DNA of 64,000 nt from Dasania marina DSM 21967 (GCF_000373485.1 NZ_KB891576.1:1-64000), one strand, 5' to 3'; shown: positions 45,202-55,450, numbered from the stretch's first letter. Notes: generated by a model from the letters alone, not told the origin. Numbers and translations are program-made.

Positions 45202-47553
45202 CTAGCGATTCTCTATACGGTTATAATCCAGCAAACCTGACCCTATAGGCTCTCGGCGTTGGTAATAATTATGCAACCAATCGCTATAGGGCCAAAACTG
45301 TGACGATGTTCTACGCACACCATAGCTGTCTAACATCTTGCGGTATGCTTGTTCACTATCAATAGCGGTGAACTCGGCAACAAAATCTGCTATCTGCCGC
45401 TCTGGCACTTGTACAAATATATTAGGATATGCCCCTACCACACCTTGCACCAAGGTAACGGTTTGCTCCTTAGGCATCAGCGTTGACCGTTCGCGTAATA
45501 AGGTCAGCACATTACTGCGGGCACGGTTGCTTAACAGCGTATATAACTCGTCCTCAGTGTTATCTCTTTGCACTCGAATCAATAATACTTCGGGTAAGTA
45601 GCTAATAGCAGCGCCATTAAAATTAGCCAGTCTTTGCATAGCGGCCATATAAGATGACTCAACGGCAGTATTTACTGGCCGGTTAAGCTTATCTTCTGAC
45701 AATAACTTATTACCCACCCGTTGCTGTACTAGCTCAAACAACTCTGCTTTAGGGTTATCGGTTTGATAGTCTATAGCTAAATTTTCATCATTGCCGGAAG
45801 CCAAGTTATCAATAAACTGCTGCACACTCTCTTCTTCATCCCTATACCAAAAGGCCAACTCTTTTTTGGCAGCAGCTGATGGCAAAACATTTAGGAAGTT
45901 ACGCTCCCCTTCCATGCGTAAAAAATCCATATACAAACGGGTGAGTAATTGGTGGCCGGTATTGCCGTAAACATCAAAGCCCGATACCAGCAAATAATGT
46001 ATACGCTCTAACAAAGGGTAATCAATGAGCCAGGCAGTTTTTGGCTGCTTACCTAGCAAACCTTTTTTAACTGTAGCGCTATCAAAGTGCCTAAACACAG
46101 TTAGCGCCAGGTTGTCATTGTCGCCATCACCGTCCCAAATAAAGTTAAGGTCGAGTTTTTTACCCTTAGATAAATACAGGCTCTTTAAGCTTTCTTTTTC
46201 TTTGATATATTCGCTTTCGCTTTTGGAGTAGGCCAACCAATTTAATAACGGCAAGGTCTGGCTACTTTTTTCTGCAGGAAACCCTAACACCTCCGACTCA
46301 TGTTTGAGAAATCGCTCAACATTATGCATTAGCGTTTCATCTGGCTCGACAAATAACACCCAAAAATGATCATCAATGACATTCAAGGCTATTTGGCCTC
46401 GACACACAGGCCCTTTAATAAAACCATTAATGGTAAAAGCAGCCTCTTCTAACATAAATTGATAACGTGATTTTATAGGCAACTGTTCAAAAGTAATAAA
46501 GGGATTAGCCGATTGCTTTTTATTATAGGATGGCAGCTCAGCCACTTGATAATCGGCTTTAATAAACCACTGATGCCAGCGCATCATGCGTGCTGCATCT
46601 AACCGATAAGGCATATGTTCTTTAGCGGTAATACTGCCATCAACGCGTTGCAGACGGTAGTAAAAAGGTGCTGCTCCGGGGTCGTCATAGGGACGACGTG
46701 TAGGAATAACTTGTATGGGCTCGCCGCTAGCAGTAGCAGAGCGTACTAAGCGAAAATACTCACCGGCAGGTAAGTCGGGAAAATAGAGATTAGCGATAAA
46801 CAAATGCTCATAGATATAACGGGCACTTAATTTATGTTTATTGCTATCACCATTTAAAAAGCTCTCCCATAGCAGCAGTTTATTTTGATACTCGGGGCTA
46901 AGCGCTACCCTATCGCGCACCGTCGCACCCTGTTGTAACCATAATTTAAGCTTATTGAACTCCTGCGCATTTAAACCCGGTAAACCATAGGGCATACCCC
47001 ATTGCGGATAATTGCGCTCAAAGCTATCGATTTCTTCTATTTTTGGGCATTGCTGATCCCGATTTAAATTAAAATCAAACTCTGCCCCCAGCTGTTTTAC
47101 TTCGGGCAAGGGCCGGTGCTGCTTCATCGTTAACAGCCTATACATTAGGCTGCCATCTAGGTTGTTTTGTGGCGATTGCTCACGCTCATTCAGCACGGGG
47201 TAAAAGCCTTTGTCACGCCATTGCCGGGTATTATCGGCATCGATAAATAAACGGCTAAGATTACTGGACAAGATACGCCTACCATCGTAGACCTTATCTT
47301 TCGTCGCGCCCCTATCTATGCCTTCGAAGCTGGATAACTTTAATTGGCAGGGAGCATCGTAGCAGCCGTGACACACTACACAGCGATTATCGAGTATAGA
47401 TTTCACATCGCGCCTATACTCTAGGCTAGCAGGCTCACTAACCACTCTGTCTCGCACTTGCGGTTCGCCAAAGCGCTGGTCTAATTGATGGCCGGCATAG
47501 GCCACACATCCCGATAAAACCACTAGTAAAACCGCTGCGTAGCTATACTTCAT
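45202..47553 (-). CDS. cti: fatty acid cis/trans isomerase
   Basis: The product is a 783-residue periplasmic heme protein. It starts with a lipoprotein-like signal ending LSGC (Cys at residue 16), followed by a c-type heme motif CVVCH (C58, C61, H62) within NRCVVCHGCYDAPCQLKLSS. The remaining sequence matches the Cti family (PF06934), for example GMPYGLPGLNAQEF and the late NVLTLLRERSTLMPKEQTVT. Cti turns cis-unsaturated acyl chains of membrane lipids to trans, making membranes more rigid under solvent, heat or osmotic stress. It lies just upstream of the sthA terminator in reading direction and has its own intergenic region. Confidence 0.95.
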   Translation of the reverse strand: MKYSYAAVLLVVLSGCVAYAGHQLDQRFGEPQVRDRVVSEPASLEYRRDVKSILDNRCVVCHGCYDAPCQLKLSSFEGIDRGATKDKVYDGRRILSSNLSRLFIDADNTRQWRDKGFYPVLNEREQSPQNNLDGSLMYRLLTMKQHRPLPEVKQLGAEFDFNLNRDQQCPKIEEIDSFERNYPQWGMPYGLPGLNAQEFNKLKLWLQQGATVRDRVALSPEYQNKLLLWESFLNGDSNKHKLSARYIYEHLFIANLYFPDLPAGEYFRLVRSATASGEPIQVIPTRRPYDDPGAAPFYYRLQRVDGSITAKEHMPYRLDAARMMRWHQWFIKADYQVAELPSYNKKQSANPFITFEQLPIKSRYQFMLEEAAFTINGFIKGPVCRGQIALNVIDDHFWVLFVEPDETLMHNVERFLKHESEVLGFPAEKSSQTLPLLNWLAYSKSESEYIKEKESLKSLYLSKGKKLDLNFIWDGDGDNDNLALTVFRHFDSATVKKGLLGKQPKTAWLIDYPLLERIHYLLVSGFDVYGNTGHQLLTRLYMDFLRMEGERNFLNVLPSAAAKKELAFWYRDEEESVQQFIDNLASGNDENLAIDYQTDNPKAELFELVQQRVGNKLLSEDKLNRPVNTAVESSYMAAMQRLANFNGAAISYLPEVLLIRVQRDNTEDELYTLLSNRARSNVLTLLRERSTLMPKEQTVTLVQGVVGAYPNIFVQVPERQIADFVAEFTAIDSEQAYRKMLDSYGVRRTSSQFWPYSDWLHNYYQRREPIGSGLLDYNRIENR

Positions 47554-47590
47554 ACTTACCCATCACTGCCATCTATCAATTTCTATTCAT

Positions 47591-47618
47591 AAAAAAACCA
47601 GCAAAAGTGCTGGTTTTT
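47591..47618 (-). terminator. intrinsic terminator of the HDOD-sthA operon
   Basis: AAAAACCAGCA (47593-47603) pairs with TGCTGGTTTTT (47608-47618) around an AAAG loop. On the minus strand the stem is followed by a run of seven T. It lies about 33 bp after the sthA stop codon and before the cti start. Confidence 0.88.
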
Positions 47619-47650
47619 AGTTAAAAACGAGAACCTTTAAGCCTGTCTTG

Positions 47651-49048
47651 TTAGCGAGCTGACCGCTGCCCCACTATATGCAATGCAGCTACCCTATAGG
47701 CCTCTGCTAAGGTGGGGAAGTTAAAAATATTTTCTACTAAGCCATCCACTTCCATATTCGACAACAGCGCCATTTGGCCTATGTGTATAAGCTCGGTAGC
47801 ACCCTCACCCACTATGGCTACACCTAAAATCTTTTTGCCTTTGGGGCAGGATATTATTTTTAACAAACCGTCCTGCACACCGGAAATTTGGCCGCGGGCT
47901 ATCTCTTCAAAGCGGGCATAACCCACGATAATATCACCGTAGCCTTCGCCGGCCTGAGTCTCATTCATGCCTACCGTGGATAATTCGGGGATAGCATAGA
48001 TACCTGAGGGTATCATATCAGTCATTTCACCTAGGTCTATGCCCAGTGCGCCCAAGCTGGCTCGTCTACCCTGTTCCATAGAGGCCGATGCCAAAGAAGG
48101 CGGCCCTATAACATCGCCCGCCGCATAAATATTATCAACCACGGTTTTACAATGCTTATCAACCGGGATAATACCACGCTCGCTTAAGGATAGGCCGGCA
48201 TTTTCTATACACAGGCCCTCAACGTTAGCTACCCTGCCCGCCGCCGATAATAGTTTTTCGCTGCGTACGATGCGCCCGCCTTCTAATTCGGTAATAACCT
48301 GAGAAACACCGTCCCAATAAACCCGCTGCACATTTACATTGGGTATAAATTGCGCGCCACTGGCTTCAAAAGCATGTACGAAGCGGTCGGTTAAATCGGC
48401 ATCTAAAAACCCTAAGGGCCGGGGATAGCGATCTATCATGGTTACCCGCACGCCTAAGCTGGCAAAGATAGAGGCGTATTCACTAGCAATAACGCCGCCA
48501 CCCAAGACCGTCAATGTTTGCGGTAAATACATCATAGACAGTATCGAATCACTGTCATAAATATATTCGTGATCCACTTCTATATTATCGACATGCCTGG
48601 GTATAGAACCGGTGGCTATAACAAAATAATCGGCCTTATAAATTTCAGGTTCGCCGCCGGGCACATCAACAGTGAGTGTTTTATTGTCGACAAAACTAGC
48701 TCGGCCATGCACACGGTTAATTTTATTACGGCTGATTTGTTTATGTATGTATTCGTCGTGGGCGCTAATAACCGCGTGCATATTGTCTATAAGCGCGGCC
48801 ATTTCGGTATCGGGGCGCAGTGAAAATGAAAATAACTCGGCGTGGTCGCGTAAATGAGCAATGCGCAGCGCATTTTCCCGCAGAGTTTTACTGGGTATGG
48901 TTCCTCTATGAACACAGGCTCCCCCCAAGACTTTATCGGCTTCTATCATAGCGACCCGCTTGCCAGCCTTCGCTGCTTGCACTGCCGCTTTTTGTCCGGC
49001 CGGGCCGCTGCCTATTATTATAATGTCGTACTGGTTTTCGCTACTCAC
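47651..49048 (-). CDS. sthA: soluble pyridine nucleotide transhydrogenase
   Basis: The product is a 465-residue flavoprotein that interconverts NADPH + NAD+ and NADP+ + NADH. The FAD motif IIIGSGPAGQKAA and the NAD(P) motif VLGGGVIASEYASI are intact. The redox-active site of related disulfide reductases is modified: GGACVHRGTIPSKTL keeps the first Cys (C45) but has Thr (T50) in place of the second. That pattern is characteristic of SthA and separates it from lipoamide dehydrogenase or mercuric reductase. Its start overlaps the HDOD gene by 4 bp, so the pair is translationally coupled. Confidence 0.95.
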   Translation of the reverse strand: MSSENQYDIIIIGSGPAGQKAAVQAAKAGKRVAMIEADKVLGGACVHRGTIPSKTLRENALRIAHLRDHAELFSFSLRPDTEMAALIDNMHAVISAHDEYIHKQISRNKINRVHGRASFVDNKTLTVDVPGGEPEIYKADYFVIATGSIPRHVDNIEVDHEYIYDSDSILSMMYLPQTLTVLGGGVIASEYASIFASLGVRVTMIDRYPRPLGFLDADLTDRFVHAFEASGAQFIPNVNVQRVYWDGVSQVITELEGGRIVRSEKLLSAAGRVANVEGLCIENAGLSLSERGIIPVDKHCKTVVDNIYAAGDVIGPPSLASASMEQGRRASLGALGIDLGEMTDMIPSGIYAIPELSTVGMNETQAGEGYGDIIVGYARFEEIARGQISGVQDGLLKIISCPKGKKILGVAIVGEGATELIHIGQMALLSNMEVDGLVENIFNFPTLAEAYRVAALHIVGQRSAR

Positions 49049-49890
49049 AGTTTTAAAGCCTCTATGGTTTCATTGATATCATCCAGTTTTTCCAATAATT
49101 GCGCTACATCACTGGCATATAAATTCATCGCAACCACATGCGTATGGCTGGCTAAAGCCTGCACATCACAGTCGCCGTCGACTATGACCGCTTGGGTAAA
49201 CACTCTGGCAGCTCTGATAGCATCAATAACATCCTGCGACCGTGATTGAGCCTCACTGCTATCTATATTTGCCATGGTTTCTGCCACCGCTGCCGGCAGC
49301 TGCCAGCGTTCGGCCAGTAGTAAACCTACCTGCTGTTGATAACGGTCAATTAATCGCTGGGCAGTATCGACATCCAGCTCTAGCTTTAACTCTTGTGCGC
49401 ACTCCAGAGCCGACTGTAATACCGTGGGACGGCCTATCTGAAACAATAAGCCCGATAAAAAGGTAGACTCAACATTTTTACGGGCTTTGCGCGCTATCTC
49501 CTTGGCCCATACCGCAACCGACAGTGAAGCCACCCACAAGTCTTTGATCAACTGCTCAAAACCGGGGGCCACAAACAGTTTCGGGCCCAACGTCGCCGCC
49601 ATCGCAATTTCGGCAATATTCTGCATACCCAGTCGGGCTATAGCCTGCTGCAGGGAGGTCATTTTCGCGGCTGGGCTATAAGCCGCCGAATTGGCTATGC
49701 GCATAACATGGCCCGCCAAGGCTTGATCACTCTGTATTAAACGCGACAGTGCCGCCGCATCGGAATCAACATCGTTCACTAGGTTCAACACATTGATGGT
49801 CACCTGCGGCAACATAGGCAGGGATAAGGACTGCGCCAAGATCTTTTTCTCTAACTGTTGGCTTAAACTGTCATAAACGGCTTGTTGCAT
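49045..49890 (-). CDS. HDOD-domain protein
   Basis: The product is a 281-residue signalling-type protein that consists mostly of an HDOD domain (about 15-215), with LPMLPQVTINVLNLVNDVDSD at its start and QSDQALAGHVMRIANSAAY following. HDOD domains resemble HD phosphohydrolases but lack the full metal-binding set; they are implicated in stress responses, motility and c-di-GMP signalling. I chose ATG 49890 because AGGTGA precedes it; a GTG 12 bases further up lies inside that ribosome-binding site. It is translationally coupled to sthA, an uncommon partner whose meaning is unclear. Confidence 0.9.
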   Translation of the reverse strand: MQQAVYDSLSQQLEKKILAQSLSLPMLPQVTINVLNLVNDVDSDAAALSRLIQSDQALAGHVMRIANSAAYSPAAKMTSLQQAIARLGMQNIAEIAMAATLGPKLFVAPGFEQLIKDLWVASLSVAVWAKEIARKARKNVESTFLSGLLFQIGRPTVLQSALECAQELKLELDVDTAQRLIDRYQQQVGLLLAERWQLPAAVAETMANIDSSEAQSRSQDVIDAIRAARVFTQAVIVDGDCDVQALASHTHVVAMNLYASDVAQLLEKLDDINETIEALKL

Positions 49891-50110
49891 TATTATTTTC
49901 ACCTGAGTAAGGGTTGATTACCGGGCCACTATCACGCAGCGCCCCAGCATTGTTATTTATTAGTATTCAACAGCTTAGATCATTTTTAAAAAATTACCGG
50001 CTAGAATATAGAAAGTTTACTTTTTATTGGCGTATTGTCACTGTCAGCATCCGCTTTTATCATACCGCTGTCTTGCTAATGACAACCCTGTTCATGCACT
50101 ATGGTGCACT

Positions 50111-50857
50111 ATGTTAAAACAACTTAAACAGCTGCTAGCTTGGCTAATAGGCCATCAACCTAACGCCAGCACCCTAAGCCATTATGCCCGCCTGCAACAG
50201 CTATGTAACAGCCACCAAGCCGTTAGCATCAAGCTCAAACTGCAGGCAGCAGATTACCAAAGCCTGATTTTACATATTGACCAAGAGCAGCATGAGCTAT
50301 TAATTGATGACTTATTCCCCACCCCAGCGCAAACTTTAAAACCCGGTACCACGATACAACTTATTAGCTACAGTGTAGGCCAGCAGCTAAATTTTTATAC
50401 CCGTGTTATTCAGCGCCACAATAACCGTGGCAATATTAGCTATTTACTAGAGCTGCCCAAGGAACTGGGCCATAACCACAATCGCAATAGCTACCGGGTT
50501 TACGTGGATAGTGAGCGCGACTTACGGATACGCTTAAACGATGTCGAACCGGCAATGCAGTCAGTGCGCATATCTAACATCTCAAACAAAGGTATTAAGC
50601 TGTACTTCAGTGACAATGTACAAACACTATTAAGCAATATTCGCTACTTAGATGACGTTGTTATTATCTTACCCAGCGGCTATAGCATCGATTGCCGTAT
50701 TCGTATCATTAACAACTACCTAATACAGGCAGGCCACCCCCACAGCGTAGTGGGAGGTGAGCTCATGATTAATAAACCCTTACACAAAAACAAACTGCAG
50801 CAATATATTGCCAGCGTACAGCGGCAACAACGCAAAAGAGAGAACCGTGACTATTAA
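50111..50857 (+). CDS. PilZ-domain (YcgR-like) c-di-GMP effector
   Basis: The product is a 248-residue protein. The N-terminal half is a YcgR-N-like beta domain. The C-terminal half is a PilZ domain with the c-di-GMP signature: Arg-rich NRNSYRVYVDSERDLRIRL, then ISNISNKGIKL in the D/N-x-S-x-x-G position. YcgR-type proteins bind c-di-GMP and act on the flagellar motor or on other surface machinery. I chose ATG 50111, which begins the domain sequence; an upstream extension to 50027 encodes untypical residues. Its 3' end overlaps the following deacetylase gene by 11 bp. Confidence 0.88.
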   Translation: MLKQLKQLLAWLIGHQPNASTLSHYARLQQLCNSHQAVSIKLKLQAADYQSLILHIDQEQHELLIDDLFPTPAQTLKPGTTIQLISYSVGQQLNFYTRVIQRHNNRGNISYLLELPKELGHNHNRNSYRVYVDSERDLRIRLNDVEPAMQSVRISNISNKGIKLYFSDNVQTLLSNIRYLDDVVIILPSGYSIDCRIRIINNYLIQAGHPHSVVGGELMINKPLHKNKLQQYIASVQRQQRKRENRDY

Positions 50858-51908
50858 ACATTTTTTATTCAGCCTTATCGCTTTTTTTAGCCTAACGATT
50901 ACTACACCTAGCTATGCGGATAACAGCAGCGCGGTTATATTGCTCTATCATCATGTAGACAGTAGCACCCCGGCCATTACCAGCGTCAGCCCCCAGCAAT
51001 TTGAGCAACAATTAGATTATTTGCAAGCCAATGAATTCAGCGTATGGCCACTGCCGCTATTAATGAAACACTATATTGAAGGCCTAAACATACCCGATAA
51101 AGTACTGGCCATTACCTTTGATGATGCCTATGAGTCGGTTTATACCGAAGCCTACCCTAGGCTAAAAAAACGCGGACTGCCTTTTACTATTTTTGTCACT
51201 ACCGACTCTGTCGATAAACAATTCAACAAACAATTGAGCTGGCAAAAATTATTAGAGATGAGCCGCAACGGTGCCACCATAGCCAATCACACCGTTAACC
51301 ACCCCCATATGCTATACCGCTTAGCCGGTGAAGATAGCGAGCAATGGCAACAGCGCATACGCGTAGAAATCAACCAGGCACAGCAGCGTATAGAAGAACA
51401 AATAGGCAGCCGCCATACACTATTTGCCTATCCCTATGGCGAGCATAATCAAACCTTAAAACAACTGCTTAAGGACATGGGCTATAGCGCTTTTGGCCAG
51501 CAATCCGGAGCCGTAGGAAAATACACCGACCTGCAAAGCATACCCCGTTACCCCATTGCCGGTGACTACAGTAAGTTGGATGATTTTGTCGTGAAAATCC
51601 ATAGCAAGGCCTTACCGGCCATAGAAATAAGTAGCAGCCCCACGCCCTTAACGGCGCAGCAAAACCAACCCAGCCTCACCCTAGCCTTTAAGCAAAAAGT
51701 GAATAACGACTTATTTCAATGCTATGGTCCAGGTGGACGACTAGAAACACTATGGCAAGGCAATACCGTAGAAGTGCGCAGTAATGTTAGCATCCCCGCC
51801 GGGCGCTCGCGTTACAACTGCACCCTGCCCGCCGGGGATAATCGTTATTATTGGTATTCAAAACCGTGGATACGCCTACAAGATGACGGCAGCTGGATAT
51901 TAGATTAA
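50847..51908 (+). CDS. polysaccharide deacetylase-family protein
   Basis: The product is a 353-residue secreted protein. It starts at GTG 50847, after AAGAGAGA, and opens with a signal peptide (about residues 1-25, ending PSYA). The NodB-type catalytic features are ITFDDAYESVY, with the Asp pair, and ANHTVNHPHM, the H-x4-H metal site, followed by FAYPYGEHNQTLKQL. It should remove acetyl groups from a cell-surface or extracellular polymer such as an N-acetylglucosamine polysaccharide or peptidoglycan. Overlap with the PilZ gene hints at c-di-GMP-linked surface polysaccharide modification; that is an inference. It converges on the Bax-like gene with a 4-bp overlap. Confidence 0.9.
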   Translation: MTIKHFLFSLIAFFSLTITTPSYADNSSAVILLYHHVDSSTPAITSVSPQQFEQQLDYLQANEFSVWPLPLLMKHYIEGLNIPDKVLAITFDDAYESVYTEAYPRLKKRGLPFTIFVTTDSVDKQFNKQLSWQKLLEMSRNGATIANHTVNHPHMLYRLAGEDSEQWQQRIRVEINQAQQRIEEQIGSRHTLFAYPYGEHNQTLKQLLKDMGYSAFGQQSGAVGKYTDLQSIPRYPIAGDYSKLDDFVVKIHSKALPAIEISSSPTPLTAQQNQPSLTLAFKQKVNNDLFQCYGPGGRLETLWQGNTVEVRSNVSIPAGRSRYNCTLPAGDNRYYWYSKPWIRLQDDGSWILD

Positions 51909-52735
51909 GGCTGCGAGGCCACCGTCTGATCGTGCTGCTTCAAACGATTCACTCTAATCATTTGTCGCAGCTCTTTAATATATTCTTCACCGCGGGTGGA
52001 ATAGCTCATTAACCCCTCGGCCAAGACGCTGCCTAATAAAGGCGCATCCTTAGCACGTAAATCTGTGCGGATCTCACGTAACTCTATATAGGCGCTATAG
52101 GCATTTAAGTTATGCATATAACTCACCACCGAATCCAGGGGCGTATCAAAGCTGGCCACCTCATAGCTTTCGCCTTCCGGCCTGCCATTGGGCACCATGC
52201 CGCAACCTTTTGAAAAGCACCACTGGCCGTATAAATTATTACCCTCTACCGCAAAGCGCGACGTGCCCCAGGCTGACTCGTTGGCTGACTGCGCCAAGGC
52301 CAAGGACGCTGGTATGGTATCCACATGAATGATTAGCTGGGCAATAATTTGCTTAGGCTTATAGCCATCGGTATCAACATTGTATTTTTTTGCCCACTTC
52401 TTTAACCATTGTTTGTCGCTGGCTAATAAGCTATTGCCCTGCTGCAAACTGCTCTGCAGCTCTAATAAGCGGTCTCGACGGCGCATTAATCTATCGTTTT
52501 CCAGCTCTATCATAGGCAACATAAAAGCAAAAAAAGCCGCTTTTTTCTTACGCACCGATTTATATTGACTAAAGTCTGGCAATACATTCACTAGTGCAGC
52601 CGCGCGTTGGTCAAATTGCTCGGTGGCATCAAAGGGTTCTGGCTCGGGAGAGTAAAAATATAAAGCCACTAATAACGCTAGCAATAGCAACGCTATAGGC
52701 AATAGCACTTTTTTCATTACATACCTAACCAACAT
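51905..52735 (-). CDS. Bax-like glucosaminidase-domain protein
   Basis: The product is a 276-residue protein with an N-terminal transmembrane anchor (VLLPIALLLLALLVALYFY) and a glucosaminidase domain (PF01832) in residues about 130-260. Key parts are PASLALAQSANESAWGTSRFA, with the catalytic Glu in NESAWG, then GNNLYGQWCFSKGCG. It likely hydrolyses peptidoglycan glycan chains in the periplasm. AAAGG 7 bases before the first ATG supports 52735; a second ATG at 52717 with TTAGGT upstream would remove six residues. It overlaps the deacetylase gene tail to tail by 4 bp. Confidence 0.9.
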   Translation of the reverse strand: MLVRYVMKKVLLPIALLLLALLVALYFYSPEPEPFDATEQFDQRAAALVNVLPDFSQYKSVRKKKAAFFAFMLPMIELENDRLMRRRDRLLELQSSLQQGNSLLASDKQWLKKWAKKYNVDTDGYKPKQIIAQLIIHVDTIPASLALAQSANESAWGTSRFAVEGNNLYGQWCFSKGCGMVPNGRPEGESYEVASFDTPLDSVVSYMHNLNAYSAYIELREIRTDLRAKDAPLLGSVLAEGLMSYSTRGEEYIKELRQMIRVNRLKQHDQTVASQP

Positions 52736-52822
52736 AAAACAACCTTTCTCTATTAAGCATTTATTTACGGGTTGGGATGCTACTGAAATTGCTGCGGGGC
52801 CGCAATCTTGACTTTGCCGCCA

Positions 52823-53494
52823 TTATTGTTGTGCTAATTGCTCTAACAAAAGCTCGCGCTGGCGCCAATCGGGGAATATAGACGCTAGATAGTGATAAAA
52901 CCGGCGGCTGTGGTTCATCTCTAGCATATGGCATAACTCATGCACCACCACATAATCGATACAGGCTAGCGGGTATTTCATCAACTCTACATTAAGGGTA
53001 ACCACCCCCACGCTAGAGCAGCTACCCCAGCGCCGCTTCATCACTCGAACCTTTAATTGTGGAAATTTTTTGTTTATAGGTAATTGCGGAAAATAAAACT
53101 GTAAACGCTGAACAAAAAAAGTCTTGGATTGCCCCCTATACCACTCAGTTAAGCACTTTTTAATATGCGCTTCATCCTGCGGCAGCGTGGCCGACACCTT
53201 AAACTGGCCCGCTTGCAGGCTAACGCTATTTTTACTGGCAGCGCTGATTTGCAAGGGATAGCTTTCCCCTAAGTAAGGGTGCATCGCATGGCTTTGAAAA
53301 CCCGGCTTTTTAGCCAGTACCGAACGACGCTTTTGCTGTTGCTGCGATACCCAGTCACGGCGCTCGCTAACAAAACGTTCTATCTCCCGCTTGGCCAACC
53401 ACTTGGGCACTCGCACTTCTACGCTGGCATCTTCCAATACATGCAGGGCCATGGTTTTGCGGCGCTGGCGTTTAATGGCGTAATCAAAAGCCAC
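52823..53494 (-). CDS. YgjP-like zinc metallopeptidase-domain protein
   Basis: The product is a 223-residue protein of the YgjP/DUF45 (PF01863) family. The zinc motif HELCHMLEMNHSRRFY (HExxH followed by a second His) is complete, and KRRWGSCSSVGVVTLN upstream is the family signature. Family members are WLM/SprT-like metallopeptidase folds; the substrate is not established. The gene begins 3 bp after the recQ stop, so it is likely co-transcribed with recQ. Confidence 0.9.
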   Translation of the reverse strand: MAFDYAIKRQRRKTMALHVLEDASVEVRVPKWLAKREIERFVSERRDWVSQQQQKRRSVLAKKPGFQSHAMHPYLGESYPLQISAASKNSVSLQAGQFKVSATLPQDEAHIKKCLTEWYRGQSKTFFVQRLQFYFPQLPINKKFPQLKVRVMKRRWGSCSSVGVVTLNVELMKYPLACIDYVVVHELCHMLEMNHSRRFYHYLASIFPDWRQRELLLEQLAQQ

Positions 53495-53497
53495 TGC

Positions 53498-55315
53498 TTA
53501 TAGCGCCTCGGCATATTCATGTATAACAGCAATAAATTCTGCACCGTATTTTTCCAGTTTACTGTCACCGACACCGTGTATCGCTAACATGTCAGCCTGT
53601 GACATAGGCCTATACTCAATCATATCGCGCAGGGTTTTATTGCCAAACACCACATAGGGGGGCACGTTATTTTCATCAGCTAAACGCTTGCGACAATCCC
53701 GTAGTGCATTCCATAGGGCCTCATGCTCTACCGGCACATCGGTTTTAGTTTGTTGGCGTTTGCTGCTGGTAACGGTTAAATCATCTTTGCGCAGCTGCAG
53801 GCTTTGCTCGCCTTTTAAGATGGGCCGACACTGCTCAGTGAGTTGCAGAGCACTATAGCCTTCTACATCCACCCGCAATAAACCCCGTACCACTAACTGG
53901 CGTATTACCGAGCGCCACTGCGGCTCGGAAATATCCCTACCTATGCCAAAGGTGCTGAGTTGTTGATGGCCGTGCTGAGTAATTTTTTCGTTCTCTTTGC
54001 CCTGCAATACATCCAAAATATGGCCCACACCAAAACGCTGACCGGTGCGGTAAATGGTGGATAATACTTTTTGCGCGGCGACACTGGCGTCCCACGTTTC
54101 GGGGGGTATTTGGCAATTGTCGCAGTTGCCGCAACGCTCTAGCGCCTCATCATTAAAATAATTAAGTAGCACTTTGCGGCGGCAAGTGGTGACTTCGCAC
54201 AGGCCTAACATGGCGTCCAACTTGTGGCGCTCTACCCGCTTAAATTGTTCCGCCCCCTGGGACTGCGCCAGCATTTGCTGCAAGCGCACCACATCTTGTA
54301 AACCGTACACCATCCAGGCTTCGGAATCATTGCCGTCGCGCCCGGCCCGGCCGGTTTCCTGATAGTAAGCCTCTATGCTTTTGGGCAAATCCAAGTGCGC
54401 CACAAAACGCACATCGGGTTTATCTATACCCATGCCAAAGGCAATCGTTGCGACGATGATGACACCGTCTTCCCGCAAAAAACGGTTTTGGTGGGTTTCA
54501 CGCAACTGCGCCGGTAAACCCGCGTGATAAGGCAGCGCATTATAGCCCTGCTTGCTCAGCCACTCGGCGGTGTCTTCCACTTTACGGCGCGACAGGCAGT
54601 AAACGATGCCCGCTTCGTCTTTGCGGTTTTTTAAAAAACTTAATAGCTGTTTGCGGGCATTGGTTTTGGCGGTGATGGCATAACGTATATTGGGTCGGTC
54701 AAAGCCGCCGACGAATTGCTGCGCCTGTTGCAGCGTTAAGCGCTGAATAATTTCCTGGCGAGTACGCACGTCTGCAGTGGCAGTTAAGGCCACTCTGGGC
54801 ACCTGTGGAAAATAATCGTGTAACAGGCTTAGTGATAAATAATCTGAGCGAAAATCGTGGCCCCATTGCGAAACGCAGTGGGCTTCATCTATGGCAAATA
54901 ACGCCAACTGACACTGGGATAATAATTGCAGGGTGCGCTCTTGAATTAAGCGCTCGGGGGCGACGTAGAGTAAATCCAGCTGGCCATCCCTAAGCTGCTG
55001 CTCCACTTCCCGCTGCCGCTCATTGCTGAGGGTAGAGTTTAAATAGGCCGCCGAGACACCCAATTGCAACATGGCGTTAACCTGATCCTGCATTAGCGCG
55101 ATTAAGGGCGAAATCACTATTCCTACACCCGGCCTGATAATAGCGGGCAGCTGGTAACATAAAGACTTGCCCGCACCGGTAGGCATCAGCACCAAGGCAT
55201 CGCCACCGGCGATGACCGTTTCAATTATCGCCTGCTGATCGCATCTAAAGCTATCGTAGCCATAGAGTTGCTGTAGCAGTGCTTGTGGAGTTTGTTGCGG
55301 GGCGCTAGTTATCAT
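53498..55315 (-). CDS. recQ: ATP-dependent DNA helicase RecQ
   Basis: The product is a 605-residue superfamily 2 helicase, acting in RecF-pathway recombination and repair. Walker A ([16 protein letters not shown]), the DEAH-like box ([17 protein letters not shown]), motif VI ([12 protein letters not shown]), the RQC zinc site ([12 protein letters not shown], then CGNCDNC) and a C-terminal HRDC domain ([16 protein letters not shown]) are present in order. I used ATG 55315; a GTG 15 bases up is in frame but not needed. It is divergent from bioA with a 135-bp gap. Confidence 0.96.
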   Translation of the reverse strand: MITSAPQQTPQALLQQLYGYDSFRCDQQAIIETVIAGGDALVLMPTGAGKSLCYQLPAIIRPGVGIVISPLIALMQDQVNAMLQLGVSAAYLNSTLSNERQREVEQQLRDGQLDLLYVAPERLIQERTLQLLSQCQLALFAIDEAHCVSQWGHDFRSDYLSLSLLHDYFPQVPRVALTATADVRTRQEIIQRLTLQQAQQFVGGFDRPNIRYAITAKTNARKQLLSFLKNRKDEAGIVYCLSRRKVEDTAEWLSKQGYNALPYHAGLPAQLRETHQNRFLREDGVIIVATIAFGMGIDKPDVRFVAHLDLPKSIEAYYQETGRAGRDGNDSEAWMVYGLQDVVRLQQMLAQSQGAEQFKRVERHKLDAMLGLCEVTTCRRKVLLNYFNDEALERCGNCDNCQIPPETWDASVAAQKVLSTIYRTGQRFGVGHILDVLQGKENEKITQHGHQQLSTFGIGRDISEPQWRSVIRQLVVRGLLRVDVEGYSALQLTEQCRPILKGEQSLQLRKDDLTVTSSKRQQTKTDVPVEHEALWNALRDCRKRLADENNVPPYVVFGNKTLRDMIEYRPMSQADMLAIHGVGDSKLEKYGAEFIAVIHEYAEAL

Positions 55316-55369
55316 CGGGCAATTATACACAGCTGATGGCTTTTCGTTGTGGTTACTGCCGGCTTTTCA

Positions 55370-55399
55370 TTACAATAGTGGCCTTACTCTCAATATACT
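55370..55399 (+). promoter_or_regulatory. probable sigma-70 promoter of bioA
   Basis: TTACAA (55370-55375) and TATACT (55394-55399) are separated by 18 bases, 52 bp before the bioA start codon. Both hexamers are close to consensus. It is in the divergent gap shared with recQ. Confidence 0.5.
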
Positions 55400-55450
55400 A
55401 TCTACAGCTTATCAATACGCCCTTAACACGTTCTTAATACAGGCCAGCTT

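Noticed and set aside
55348-55375. possible BirA operator before bioA (TTGT...ACAA ends)
   Set aside because: Only the outermost four bases are symmetric; the inner arms do not match the BirA consensus.
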